A stretch of DNA of 64,000 nt from Sandaracinobacteroides saxicola (GTDB lineage Bacteria > Pseudomonadota > Alphaproteobacteria > Sphingomonadales > Sphingomonadaceae), in NCBI RefSeq assembly GCF_014117445.1, contig NZ_CP059851.1, positions 2,480,001 to 2,544,000 on the forward strand. The letters run 5' to 3'. Position numbers and translations under genes: made by a program. Below the pieces are notes generated by a model. The model did no database searches. It was not told the DNA's origin and saw only the letters and a program-made list of their open reading frames with translations. Numbering within the stretch: the first letter of the stretch is position 1; every line of letters begins with the position of its first letter. Of the stretch, positions 37,350 to 44,884 are shown piece by piece.

Positions 37350-37481
37350 GGCGAGCGCGGCACCGGCGGCTGCCTGGGTGGAGAGGGCGAGGCTGCCGGC
37401 GGGCGCGCCGCTAGGGGTCAGCGGGCGGCGAGCCCGTCGGTTGCAGGCCTTTAATGCCCCGGCCGGAGCGGTTATGCGAAG

Positions 37482-38381
37482 ATGATGAACGGTCCTTCCC
37501 TTGAGCGCCGGGCGTTCGCGGCGCTGCTGTGCGGGTCGGCGCTTCTTGCCTTCGGGCCGCTGCTGGTGCGGCTGGCGGATGTCTCGCCGTCGGCCTCGGC
37601 TTTCTGGCGGATGGCGCTGGCAACGCCGGTCCTGCTGTGGCTGTTCCTGCTGGCGCGCGCTTGGGGCTGGGGGCTGGCGCGGGCGGAGGGCGGCGGGCTG
37701 GCGCCGCGCGCGCTGCTGGGGCTGGGTGTCGCCGCCGGGGCCTTCTTCGCCGCCGACCTGGCCGCCTGGCACGCCGGCATCGTGCGCACCACCACGGCCA
37801 ATGCCACGCTGTTCGCCAACAGCACGGCCTTCATCCTGGCGGGCTGGGCCATCGTCGTGCAGCGGCGCCGGCCGTCCGCCACCACGCTCCGGGCATTGCT
37901 GCTGGCGCTGGCGGGCACATTGCTGCTGCTGGGCCTGTCCGCGCGGGTGGCGCCGCAGAACCTGCTGGGGGATGCGCTCAGCCTGCTCGCCGCGCTGTTC
38001 TACACCGGCTATCTGCTGGTGGTGGCGCGGCTGCGCGGCGGCGTGTCGCCGCTGGGCAGCGTGGCGCTGGTGACGCTGGCGGGCGCGCTGTGGCTGGCGC
38101 CGGTGGCGGCCATCGACCCCGGGGCCTTCTGGCCGGGCGACTGGACGCCGCTCATCGGCCTGGCGCTGTCCAGCCAGGTGGCGGGCCAGGGGCTGATGGT
38201 GTTTGCGACCGGGCGGCTGTCTGCCACCACGGTCGGCATCGGCCTGCTGGTGCAGCCGATCATTTCGACGGCGGCGGGCTGGCTGGCGTTCGGCGAGACG
38301 TTGAGCGCGGCGGAACTGGCGGGGGCCGCGATGATTGCCGCGGCGCTGGTCTTGATACGGCGGCCGGAAACGTCCACCTGA
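37482..38381 (+). CDS. EamA/DMT-family transporter
   Basis: A 299-residue inner-membrane protein with ten predicted hydrophobic helices in two five-helix EamA repeats. ALLCGSALLAFGPLLVRLAD, SAFWRMALATPVLL and the second-repeat QPIISTAAGWLAFGETLS are typical of drug/metabolite transporters. Substrate unknown. Two ATGs in tandem (37482, 37485) are both possible starts. Six bases separate it from the oligopeptidase gene downstream on the same strand. Confidence 0.9.
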   Translation: MMNGPSLERRAFAALLCGSALLAFGPLLVRLADVSPSASAFWRMALATPVLLWLFLLARAWGWGLARAEGGGLAPRALLGLGVAAGAFFAADLAAWHAGIVRTTTANATLFANSTAFILAGWAIVVQRRRPSATTLRALLLALAGTLLLLGLSARVAPQNLLGDALSLLAALFYTGYLLVVARLRGGVSPLGSVALVTLAGALWLAPVAAIDPGAFWPGDWTPLIGLALSSQVAGQGLMVFATGRLSATTVGIGLLVQPIISTAAGWLAFGETLSAAELAGAAMIAAALVLIRRPETST

Positions 38382-38387
38382 GGCGTC

Positions 38388-40529
38388 ATGCAACGCCGCA
38401 CCTTCCTCGCCGCCTCGAGCGCCGCCGCCGCCCTTTCCCATCCCCTGCTTGCAAAGGCCGCCATGCCGATCAAAGGCCCGCCCGTCGCCCGCGCGACCGA
38501 CTTCAGCTTCACGCTCCACGGCACGGTGGTGAAGGATCCCTACAAATGGTTGAAGGACGAGGGCTATCCCAAGGTCGATGATGCCGAGGTGCTGGCCTAT
38601 CTGAACGCCGAGAATGCCTGGTTCGAGCAGGAGATGAAGCCGCAGTCGATGCTGGTGGAGGCGCTGTTCGAACAGATGAAGGCGCGCATCAAGGAAGATG
38701 ACGCGAGCGTTCCCTATCCGGACGGTGACTGGGCCTATTTCAACCGGTTCGATCCGGCGATGAAGGGCGGCAGCCAGTATCGCAACTGGTATCGCATGCC
38801 CCGCAACGGGGGTCCGGAAACGCTGATCCTTTCGGAACCCGCGCTGGCCGATGGCAAGAAATATTTCCGGCTGGGGGCGTTCGCGGTGTCGCCCGATGCA
38901 AGACTGCTCGCCTATTCGATGGATGACGATGGCAGCGAGCGCTTCAAGCTGATCGTGCGCGACCTGGGGACGGGCAAGGACATCGTCACCATCGCCAGCA
39001 ACAGCCTGGGCCAGCCGGCGTGGAGCAGCGACGGCAAGAGCCTGCTGTGGGTGGAGGCGAGCGAGCAATGGCGGCCGTTCCGGGTGCGCCGGCATGTACT
39101 GGGCGGGGCGACGGGGAACGACCCGACCCTTTATGAGGAGAAGGACAGCAGCTTCTTCGTGGGGCTGGACCTGTCGCAGGACCGGCGCTGGTTCCTGGTG
39201 AGCGCCGCCGACCATGTGACGAGCGAGATCCGGCTGATCCCCGCGGGCGATCCCGGTGCCACGCCGCTGGTGGTCAGCCCGCGCAAGACCGGCCGCGAAT
39301 ATGCGGTGGACGTGCGCGGCGACACGCTGTTCATCCGGACGAACGACACACACCGCAATTTTCGCGTGGCGACGGCGAGCATCGCCAACCCGGGCGAATG
39401 GGCCGATCTGATCCCCGGCAGCGACCGGCATTATATCCGGGGCATCACCGCCTTTGCCTCCTACCTCGCCATCACCGAGCGGCTGGACGGGCTGGACCAG
39501 ATCCGGCTGCGGATGCCGGACAACAGCGACCGCTATGTCAAGCTGCCCGAGGCGAGCTATACCGTCAGCCTCAGCACCAATGCGGAGGCCGACGCGCCGC
39601 TGCTGCGCCTGTCCTACAGCAGCATGGTGACGCCGACGACGGTCTATGACTATGACGTGGCGAAGGACGCCCTGGTCACCCGCAAGGTGCAGGAAATCCC
39701 CAGCGGCTATAACGCGGCGGATTATGCCACCGAGCGGCTGATGGCCCGCGCCCGTGATGGCGTGATGGTGCCGGTCAGCGTGGTGTACAAGAAGGGCTAT
39801 CGGAAGGACGGCAGCCAGCCGCTGCACGTCTATGGCTATGGCGCCTATGGTCTTGCGGTGCCGCCGTCCTTCTCGACCTCGGTGCTCAGCCTGCTGGATC
39901 GCGGTTTCGCCTATGCCATCGCGCATATCCGCGGGGGCGATGACCTGGGATACCAATGGTATCTGGACGGCAAGCTGATGAAGCGCACCAACACGTTCAA
40001 CGATTTCGTCGACGTGACGCGGTTTTTGAACAGCCAGGGTTTTTCGCGGGAGGGGCGCAACAGCGCCAGCGGCGGCAGCGCCGGCGGCAGCCTGATGGGA
40101 GCGATCGTCAACAGCGATCCCGGCCTGTGGCGGGCGATCGCGGCGCATGTGCCGTTCGTCGACGTGCTGAACACGATGCTGGACACCAGCCTGCCGCTGA
40201 CGCCGATCGAATGGCCGGAATGGGGCAACCCGAAGACCGACGAGGCAGCCTTCCGCACTATCCTGAGCTACTCGCCCTATGACAATCTTAAGCGCCAGGC
40301 CTATCCGGCGATGCTGGTGACGGCGGGGTTGAACGATCCGCGCGTTACCTATTGGGAGCCGGCGAAATGGGTGGCGCGGCTGCGCGCGACCAAGACCGAC
40401 CGCAACCCGCTGCTGCTGAAGACCAACATGGGCGCCGGCCATGGCGGCAAGAGTGGCCGGTTCGAGCGGCTGCGCGAGACGGCGGAGGAATATGCCTTCA
40501 TCCTGGCGCAGTTCGACACGGCCCGATGA
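38388..40529 (+). CDS. Prolyl-oligopeptidase-family (S9) peptidase, Tat-exported
   Basis: A 713-residue S9 serine peptidase close to oligopeptidase B. The N-terminus MQRRTFLAASSAAAALS with twin arginines predicts Tat export to the periplasm. The propeller domain occupies about 70-420. The catalytic domain has GGSAGGSLMGAIVN (Ser), LNDPRVTYWEPAKW (Asp) and GAGHGGKSGR (His). HVYGYGAYG and FAYAIAHIRGGDDLGYQWY are family signatures. It would cleave short peptides, after basic residues if it is a true oligopeptidase B. It overlaps the thioesterase gene by ATGA. Confidence 0.92.
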   Translation: MQRRTFLAASSAAAALSHPLLAKAAMPIKGPPVARATDFSFTLHGTVVKDPYKWLKDEGYPKVDDAEVLAYLNAENAWFEQEMKPQSMLVEALFEQMKARIKEDDASVPYPDGDWAYFNRFDPAMKGGSQYRNWYRMPRNGGPETLILSEPALADGKKYFRLGAFAVSPDARLLAYSMDDDGSERFKLIVRDLGTGKDIVTIASNSLGQPAWSSDGKSLLWVEASEQWRPFRVRRHVLGGATGNDPTLYEEKDSSFFVGLDLSQDRRWFLVSAADHVTSEIRLIPAGDPGATPLVVSPRKTGREYAVDVRGDTLFIRTNDTHRNFRVATASIANPGEWADLIPGSDRHYIRGITAFASYLAITERLDGLDQIRLRMPDNSDRYVKLPEASYTVSLSTNAEADAPLLRLSYSSMVTPTTVYDYDVAKDALVTRKVQEIPSGYNAADYATERLMARARDGVMVPVSVVYKKGYRKDGSQPLHVYGYGAYGLAVPPSFSTSVLSLLDRGFAYAIAHIRGGDDLGYQWYLDGKLMKRTNTFNDFVDVTRFLNSQGFSREGRNSASGGSAGGSLMGAIVNSDPGLWRAIAAHVPFVDVLNTMLDTSLPLTPIEWPEWGNPKTDEAAFRTILSYSPYDNLKRQAYPAMLVTAGLNDPRVTYWEPAKWVARLRATKTDRNPLLLKTNMGAGHGGKSGRFERLRETAEEYAFILAQFDTAR

Positions 40530-40918
40530 CCTTCACGCTTTCGTTGACGCCCACCGCCGACGACATCGACGAGCTGGGGCATGTCAACAACATCGTCTAT
40601 GTCCGCTGGTTGCAGGAGGTGGGGACGGCGCACTGGTTCGCCATCGCCACCCGCGAGGAGATCGACAGCCTGCTGTGGATCGTGGTGCGGCATGAGATCG
40701 ACTATCGCCGCTATGTGATGCCGGGCGAGACGCTGACGGCGGAGACCTGGGTGGGGGTGCAGACGGGCGCGAAGTTCGACCGGCATGTGACACTGACCGG
40801 TGCCGATGGCCTGCTGCGGGCGGAGGCGAAGACCACTTGGGCGCTGCTGGAAAAGGAGAGCCTGCGGCCGATGCGGGTGCCCAAGGGGCTGGTGACGCGG
40901 TTTCGCGGCGAAGGTTAG
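40526..40918 (+). CDS. Acyl-CoA thioesterase (4HBT hot-dog fold)
   Basis: A 130-residue hot-dog thioesterase of the YbgC/4-hydroxybenzoyl-CoA thioesterase type. The key stretch is [20 protein letters not shown] with the usual DELGHVNN core, followed by [18 protein letters not shown]. It releases fatty or hydroxy acids from CoA. It is coupled to the upstream peptidase gene by ATGA and overlaps the convergent ruvB by 4 bp. Confidence 0.9.
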   Translation: MTFTLSLTPTADDIDELGHVNNIVYVRWLQEVGTAHWFAIATREEIDSLLWIVVRHEIDYRRYVMPGETLTAETWVGVQTGAKFDRHVTLTGADGLLRAEAKTTWALLEKESLRPMRVPKGLVTRFRGEG

Positions 40919-41934
40919 TCGTCCAGCGGCAGTTCCGGCGTCAGCGTCGCAGGCGGTTTCAGCCCGAGATGCGCCCAGCCGGCCTTGCCCAGCATGCGGC
41001 CGCGCGCGGTGCGGGCGATGAGCGCGGTCTGGATGAGATAGGGTTCGACGACATCCTCCAGCGTGTCACGCGCCTCTGACAGCCCGGCGGCGAGTGTTTC
41101 CACCCCCACCGGGCCGCCGCCATATTGGTCTGCGATCATCCACAGATAGCGGCGGTCCTGCGCATCGAGGCCGAGGCGGTCGACCTCCAGCCGGGTGAGG
41201 GCGCTGTCGGCGAAGGCGGCATCGACGGGAGCCGTGCGCCCGGCGGCGAAATCGCGGACGCGGCGCAGCAGGCGGCCGGCGATGCGCGGCGTGCCGCGGC
41301 TGCGGGCGGCGATCTCGCGGGCGCCCTCGTCGGTCAGCGCCAGGCCGAGCAGGCCGGCGGCGCGGGTGACGACGCGGAACAATTCCTCCACCGTGTAGAA
41401 AATGAGGCGCAGCGGGATGCCGAAGCGGTCACGCAAGGGCTGGGTGACGAGGCCGGCGCGGGTGGTGGCGCCCACCAGGGTGAAAGGCGGCAGGTCGATG
41501 CGGACGCTGCGCGCCGACGGGCCTTCACCGATCATCAGGTCGAGCGCGCGGTCTTCCATCGCCGGATAGAGGATCTCCTCGACGGCCGGTGCCAGGCGGT
41601 GGATCTCGTCGATGAACAGCACGTCGTGCGGGTCGAGGTTGGTGAGCAGTGCGGCGAGGTCGCCGGCCTTGGCGATGACGGGCCCGGAAGTGGCGCGGAA
41701 GCCGACGCCCAGTTCGCGCGCGACGATCTGGGCGAGCGTGGTCTTGCCGAGGCCGGGGGGGCCGTGGAACAGCACATGGTCGAGCGCCTCGCCGCGGCTG
41801 CGGGCGGCATCGATGAAGACGCGGAGGTTGTCCCGCGCGGCGGCCTGGCCGACGAATTCGTCTAGCGCGCGCGGTCGCAGCGCGGCGTCGGGGTCGTCGG
41901 GCTGGCAACGAGGGTTGATGGCCGCGCTCGTCAT
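40915..41934 (-). CDS. ruvB: Holliday junction branch-migration helicase RuvB
   Basis: A 339-residue AAA+ ATPase that with RuvA drives branch migration at Holliday junctions. Walker A is GPPGLGKTT, Walker B is [10 protein letters not shown], followed by [24 protein letters not shown] (sensor 1) and the C-terminal winged helix with [25 protein letters not shown] (sequences shown in part). ATG 41934 comes two bases after the hicA stop. It is separated from ruvA by about 1.2 kb of accessory genes (hicBA and an unknown gene), which is unusual since ruvA and ruvB normally adjoin. Confidence 0.96.
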   Translation of the reverse strand: MTSAAINPRCQPDDPDAALRPRALDEFVGQAAARDNLRVFIDAARSRGEALDHVLFHGPPGLGKTTLAQIVARELGVGFRATSGPVIAKAGDLAALLTNLDPHDVLFIDEIHRLAPAVEEILYPAMEDRALDLMIGEGPSARSVRIDLPPFTLVGATTRAGLVTQPLRDRFGIPLRLIFYTVEELFRVVTRAAGLLGLALTDEGAREIAARSRGTPRIAGRLLRRVRDFAAGRTAPVDAAFADSALTRLEVDRLGLDAQDRRYLWMIADQYGGGPVGVETLAAGLSEARDTLEDVVEPYLIQTALIARTARGRMLGKAGWAHLGLKPPATLTPELPLDD

Positions 41935-41935
41935 G

Positions 41936-42154
41936 TCAGTGGCGCTTTGCCAGAAGGTCGTCGGCGGACATGCCAATGGATCGCAGGATGCCCATCAAGG
42001 TTCCAGCCTTCAGTTCGCGATGCAACGGCACCGAACAGCCAGTGGCGCCGCGGCGAAGGTTCACATGGCTGCCGCGCTGTCGGATGACGTCGAAGCCGTG
42101 CCGTTCCAGCAGGGTCACCAGTTCCCGCCCTGACAGCACAGGCAGCTTAGGCAT
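41936..42154 (-). CDS. hicA: HicA-family mRNA interferase toxin
   Basis: A 72-residue double-stranded-RNA-binding-fold toxin. [20 protein letters not shown] and RGSHVNLRR with catalytic His30 are the HicA hallmarks, then [20 protein letters not shown]. It cleaves mRNA and is held inactive by HicB. The gene overlaps hicB by 8 bp and its stop lies one base from the ruvB start, so the toxin is in the ruv transcription unit or at least reads into ruvB. Confidence 0.93.
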   Translation of the reverse strand: MPKLPVLSGRELVTLLERHGFDVIRQRGSHVNLRRGATGCSVPLHRELKAGTLMGILRSIGMSADDLLAKRH

Positions 42155-42353
42155 TTGCCGAGATCGTCACCATCGTCATCAAGGACGGGCCATGGTTTGG
42201 CAGCGGAAAATCCTCAAGGTAAAGTTCGACCGCCTCCTTGATGTTGGCAATGGCCTCGTCCACCGTTTCTCCCTGCGTCGTGACCCCGGTTTCGGGGTTA
42301 TAAACGACGTAGCCGCCCTCTTCGGCGGGTGTCAGCACAGCCGTGATCTGCAT
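42147..42353 (-). CDS. hicB: HicB-family antitoxin
   Basis: A 68-residue antitoxin with the HicB partial RNase H-like fold: AVLTPAEEGGYVVYNPETG, GETVDEAIANIKEAVELYLE. It lacks a C-terminal DNA-binding domain, so it is the short HicB type and autoregulation would need another factor. Order is hicB then hicA, the reverse of the E. coli arrangement but common. ATG 42353 starts the conserved fold; a start at 42395 adds an unrelated leader. Confidence 0.92.
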   Translation of the reverse strand: MQITAVLTPAEEGGYVVYNPETGVTTQGETVDEAIANIKEAVELYLEDFPLPNHGPSLMTMVTISANA

Positions 42354-42451
42354 GGGCGGTCTCCTCAGGCGTCCCTTAAACCATAGGTTCCACAATTGCC
42401 ACGAACGGCTTTCCGAAGGCGACCATCGGAGCGGAGCATGTGGATGGACGG
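42354..42451. other. Spacer between unknown gene and hicB
   Basis: This 98-bp gap is the only real spacer in the ruvA-to-ruvB interval and is the likely place for a promoter that serves hicBA. No clear operator or promoter hexamers were found by eye. Confidence 0.3.
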
Positions 42452-43150
42452 CTATTCGTCATCGACTGGCAGCCCATAGATTCTGCCACCGGCCATGAAT
42501 GGGCCATTGGCCTCGGCCCACCAACACTCGACGGTCCTCTCATCGCCGATGTGCAGGAATGCAACAAGGACAGCGCCATTTTCAAAAAGCTGGATCATGT
42601 GACAATTCAACAGGCTGACAATACTTTGATGCCAGCCTTTAAGTTCCGTCAGTTCAAATGGATCAAGCTTGTTTTTCAGTATTTTTCTTAATTCTCTGAC
42701 ATGCAGTCGGGATCCGATCCGTCCATATATTTCAGAGAAATCCTTGAAAGACAGCGCCTCATCGATCGGCGCAAGATGCCGGCACCCAGTATCGGCGTCG
42801 GGCTCAAATCTCACGGCTATGGGAAAACAACCTGGTCTGTCGCGCAAAAGAGCTTTCAGTATGTTCTTTGCATGCCATTCTGATTCCAATGTCTGCACAT
42901 TTTCCTGCATCAGATGACGATGGCAAGTCAATGTTGCCAGCGCGACGCACTCACATATTTTCCGCAACTGCAAATAGCAGAACTCAAAGTTTTTCCAGAT
43001 GTCCGGATGTTGTGGGTTCGATTCAAGTTCATTGATCGAATCAGAAAATGCAGTCAGTCGCATCTTCACATGAAGCATAAACGCGTTATATTCTTCCAGT
43101 ACATTGTCGTGGTTCCGTTCATGGTCATCAGCTTTGCCGGTAAATGTCAC
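42452..43150 (-). CDS. Unknown protein of low G+C inserted in the ruv operon
   Basis: A 232-residue protein of no recognised family. It looks soluble and mostly helical: EEYNAFMLHVKMRLTAFSDS, DIWKNFEFCYLQLRKICECV, then a C-terminal half with WWAEANGPFMAGG. Base composition is clearly poorer in G+C than any neighbour (many AAA, AAT, TTT codons), which points to recent transfer. The start is a GTG whose last two bases are the first two of the ruvA stop (GTGA), so it is translationally coupled to ruvA despite its foreign make-up. Length, helicity and a toxin-antitoxin neighbour would fit a defence or stress gene, but nothing in the sequence proves that. Confidence 0.75.
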   Translation of the reverse strand: MTFTGKADDHERNHDNVLEEYNAFMLHVKMRLTAFSDSINELESNPQHPDIWKNFEFCYLQLRKICECVALATLTCHRHLMQENVQTLESEWHAKNILKALLRDRPGCFPIAVRFEPDADTGCRHLAPIDEALSFKDFSEIYGRIGSRLHVRELRKILKNKLDPFELTELKGWHQSIVSLLNCHMIQLFENGAVLVAFLHIGDERTVECWWAEANGPFMAGGRIYGLPVDDE

Positions 43151-43773
43151 CGCGCCGCCTTTTTCAGCGCCACCCGGATAAGGTCGCCGACCGCCGCCGC
43201 TTCCCCCACCTCTGCCTGCGCGGCTGCCACCGCGCGCGCGGCCTCGGGCGGGCGGAAGCCGAGGTTGGCGAGGGCGGACAGGGCGTCCGCTGCCGCGCCT
43301 TGCGTGACGGTGGTGAGCGGCACGGCGCTGTCGGCGGACGGCAGCTCCTTGCCGCGCAATTCGGTGATGATGCGGGTGGCAAGGCGCGGCCCGACGCCGT
43401 TGGCGCGGGAGACGGTAGCGCGGTCCTCCAGCGTGATGGCGCGGGTGAGTTCGTCCGGCGCCAGCGCGCCGAGCAGCGACAGCGCCACCTTGCCGCCCAC
43501 CCCCTGCACCGCGAAGAGCCGGCGGAACCAGTCGCGCTCGGCCTCGGTCGCGAAGCCGAACAGCGTGATGGCGTCCTCCCGCACCTGGGTTTCCACGAAC
43601 AGGAAGACCGGTGCCGGGGCGGCCGCGACGGCGACATTCAGCGCGCGCTGCGAATCGCGCAGGAAGGACGCGGTGCGGGCGGAAACCTGGACCAGATAGC
43701 CGACGCCGTTCACATCGATCACCGCGCTGTCCGCGCCGATGGATTGCAACAGGCCACGCAGGCTGGCGATCAT
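43147..43773 (-). CDS. ruvA: Holliday junction-binding protein RuvA
   Basis: A 208-residue DNA-binding subunit that holds the Holliday junction for RuvB. The N-terminal OB domain is MIASLRGLLQSIGADSAVID; the HhH region contains FAVQGVGGKVALSLLGALAP and ANGVGPRLATRIITELRGK; the C-terminal domain III (DALSALANLGFRPPEAARAV) binds RuvB. Its ATG overlaps the stop of the DUF559 gene as ATGA, and its stop overlaps the unknown gene's GTG. Confidence 0.96.
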   Translation of the reverse strand: MIASLRGLLQSIGADSAVIDVNGVGYLVQVSARTASFLRDSQRALNVAVAAAPAPVFLFVETQVREDAITLFGFATEAERDWFRRLFAVQGVGGKVALSLLGALAPDELTRAITLEDRATVSRANGVGPRLATRIITELRGKELPSADSAVPLTTVTQGAAADALSALANLGFRPPEAARAVAAAQAEVGEAAAVGDLIRVALKKAAR

Positions 43774-44249
43774 TGGCCCCCTCCGTCATCGCTTCGCGAT
43801 GCCACCTCCCCCAGCTTCGCTAGGGGAGGATCAGACGGCGATCCTCCCCTACGAAGTGGGGGAGGTGGCAGCCCGCAGGGCTGACGGAGGGGGCAACGCG
43901 TGACGGCGAGACGAAGGATATCGTTCGCAGTGCCAACCGGGTCGCTTAGTACCTGTTTCGCCGGCAATCGGACAACGTCGGCACCATTTGCCGCGAAATA
44001 GTCGTCACGTACGCGATCACGTTGCCACGCGTCAGCGCTGTCATGAGCAGCGCCATCGATCTCAATCGCCAAATTGGCCGCGGGACAGTAGAAATCAGCG
44101 ACAAAGGGACCGAATGGATGCTGGCGACGGAATTTCACACCGTCTGACCCGTGTCTGAGTATCCGCCAAAGCAAAACTTCGGGCAAGGACATTTCCCGGC
44201 GCAGACGCTTGGCACGAGCGATTGTGCCGGCAGTTTTTTGCGGAGTCAC
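43770..44249 (-). CDS. DUF559 PD-(D/E)XK nuclease-like protein
   Basis: A 159-residue protein of the DUF559 family, related to very-short-patch-repair endonucleases. The core runs AKRLRREMSLPEVLLWRILR, KFRRQHPFGPFVADFYCPAA and LAIEIDGAAHD, with the D..ExD acidic residues of a PD-(D/E)XK site. After about residue 118 the protein is encoded by two facing palindromic repeat units and becomes Pro/Gly/Asp-rich, so the tail is repeat-derived. It starts with GTG inside the ruvC stop and ends in the ruvA start. Such genes are often found beside these repeats; whether the nuclease moves them is unknown. Confidence 0.88.
   Translation of the reverse strand: MTPQKTAGTIARAKRLRREMSLPEVLLWRILRHGSDGVKFRRQHPFGPFVADFYCPAANLAIEIDGAAHDSADAWQRDRVRDDYFAANGADVVRLPAKQVLSDPVGTANDILRLAVTRCPLRQPCGLPPPPLRRGGSPSDPPLAKLGEVASRSDDGGGQ
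43775..43894. repeat. Palindromic repeat pair (inverted units A and B)
   Basis: Unit A (43775-43832) reads GGCCCCCTCCGTCATCGC... and unit B (43840-43894) is its inverted partner ending ...GACGGAGGGGGC. Each unit has its own inner hairpin, for example CATCGCTTCGCGATG, and CCTCCCC/GGGGAGG blocks. The pair forms a larger imperfect palindrome of about 120 bp that codes the last 40 residues of the DUF559 protein. The same unit occurs twice more at 44251-44363. Confidence 0.88.
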
Positions 44250-44845
44250 AGGCCCCCTCCGTCAGCCTTCGGCTGCCACCTCCCCCGCTGCGCAGGGGAG
44301 GATGGGCCCCCTCCGTCATCGCCTTGCGATGCCACCTCTCCGAGCTTTGCTAAGGGATGATCGCCGATAGCGCATCGTTTCACAGCGGAGCATCGAAGAT
44401 GCGCATGCGTGATCGCGACCGCCAGTGCGTCGGCGGCGTCCTCGCCTTTGGGCGGGGTGCCCAGCAGGCGGGTGATCATGGCGTGGATCTGTGCCTTGTC
44501 CGCGCCGCCGGTGCCGACGATGGCTTTCTTCACCAGCCGCGTCGCATATTCGGCGACCGGCAGGTGCGCGACCGACAGCAGCACCACGCCGCGGGCCTGG
44601 CCCAGCTTCAGCGTCGATTGCGGGTTGCTGTTGACGAACACCTCCTCCACCGCCGCCTCCACCGGCGCATGGTCGGCAAGCATGGCGCGCAAGCCATCGT
44701 GCAGCAGGGCAAGCCGGACGGGCAGGGGCAGCGCGGCATCGGTGACCACGGTGCCATGCGCCACATGCCGCAGCCGGTTGCCGGCCGCCTCGATCACGCC
44801 CCAGCCGGTGCGGGCAAGGCCGGGGTCGAGGCCGACCAGGATCAC
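44246..44845 (-). CDS. ruvC: Holliday junction resolvase RuvC, with repeat-derived C-terminus
   Basis: A 199-residue nuclease that resolves Holliday junctions. Catalytic carboxylates are visible: Asp in GLDPGLARTGWG, Glu in EEVFVNSNPQSTLKLGQARG, and the pair in EDAADALAVAITH. The normal protein should end near residue 160 (AHLRCSAVKR); the last 39 residues come from two palindromic repeat units read in frame. It starts with GTG and its stop overlaps the DUF559 GTG (GTGA). The tail lies beyond the active site so function is probably kept. Confidence 0.94.
   Translation of the reverse strand: MILVGLDPGLARTGWGVIEAAGNRLRHVAHGTVVTDAALPLPVRLALLHDGLRAMLADHAPVEAAVEEVFVNSNPQSTLKLGQARGVVLLSVAHLPVAEYATRLVKKAIVGTGGADKAQIHAMITRLLGTPPKGEDAADALAVAITHAHLRCSAVKRCAIGDHPLAKLGEVASQGDDGGGPSSPAQRGRWQPKADGGGL
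44251..44363. repeat. Palindromic repeat pair (tandem units C and D)
   Basis: Two units in the same orientation, C (44251-44303) and D (44305-44363), each begin GGCCCCCTCCGTCA or a close variant and contain GCCACCTC plus an inner hairpin such as CAGCCTTCGGCTG. D is more diverged (CACCTCTCCGAGCTTTGC). They match units A and B at 43775-43894 and together bracket the unique part of the DUF559 gene (about 43895-44250). Confidence 0.88.
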
Positions 44846-44884
44846 AGCGCCGCCATCACAGCGCCGCCGTCACAGCGCAGCCAT
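44841..44884. repeat. Three tandem 14-bp units at the yebC/ruvC junction
   Basis: On the minus strand the end of yebC and start of ruvC contain TCATGGCTGCGCTG, TGACGGCGGCGCTG and TGATGGCGGCGCTG in tandem. The first includes the last yebC codons, the second begins with the yebC stop, and the third runs straight into the GTG of ruvC. Slippage here could change yebC-ruvC spacing. Confidence 0.7.

Noticed and set aside
37224-40442. Very long minus-strand open frame opposite the EamA transporter, oligopeptidase and thioesterase genes
   Set aside because: It is an antisense shadow in high-G+C DNA, rich in Arg, His, Gln and Ala, with no domain; the plus-strand genes have clear catalytic motifs.
43775-44363. 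CRISPR array
   Set aside because: The repeat units are unequal, palindromic, differently oriented and without regular unique spacers; no cas genes are nearby.
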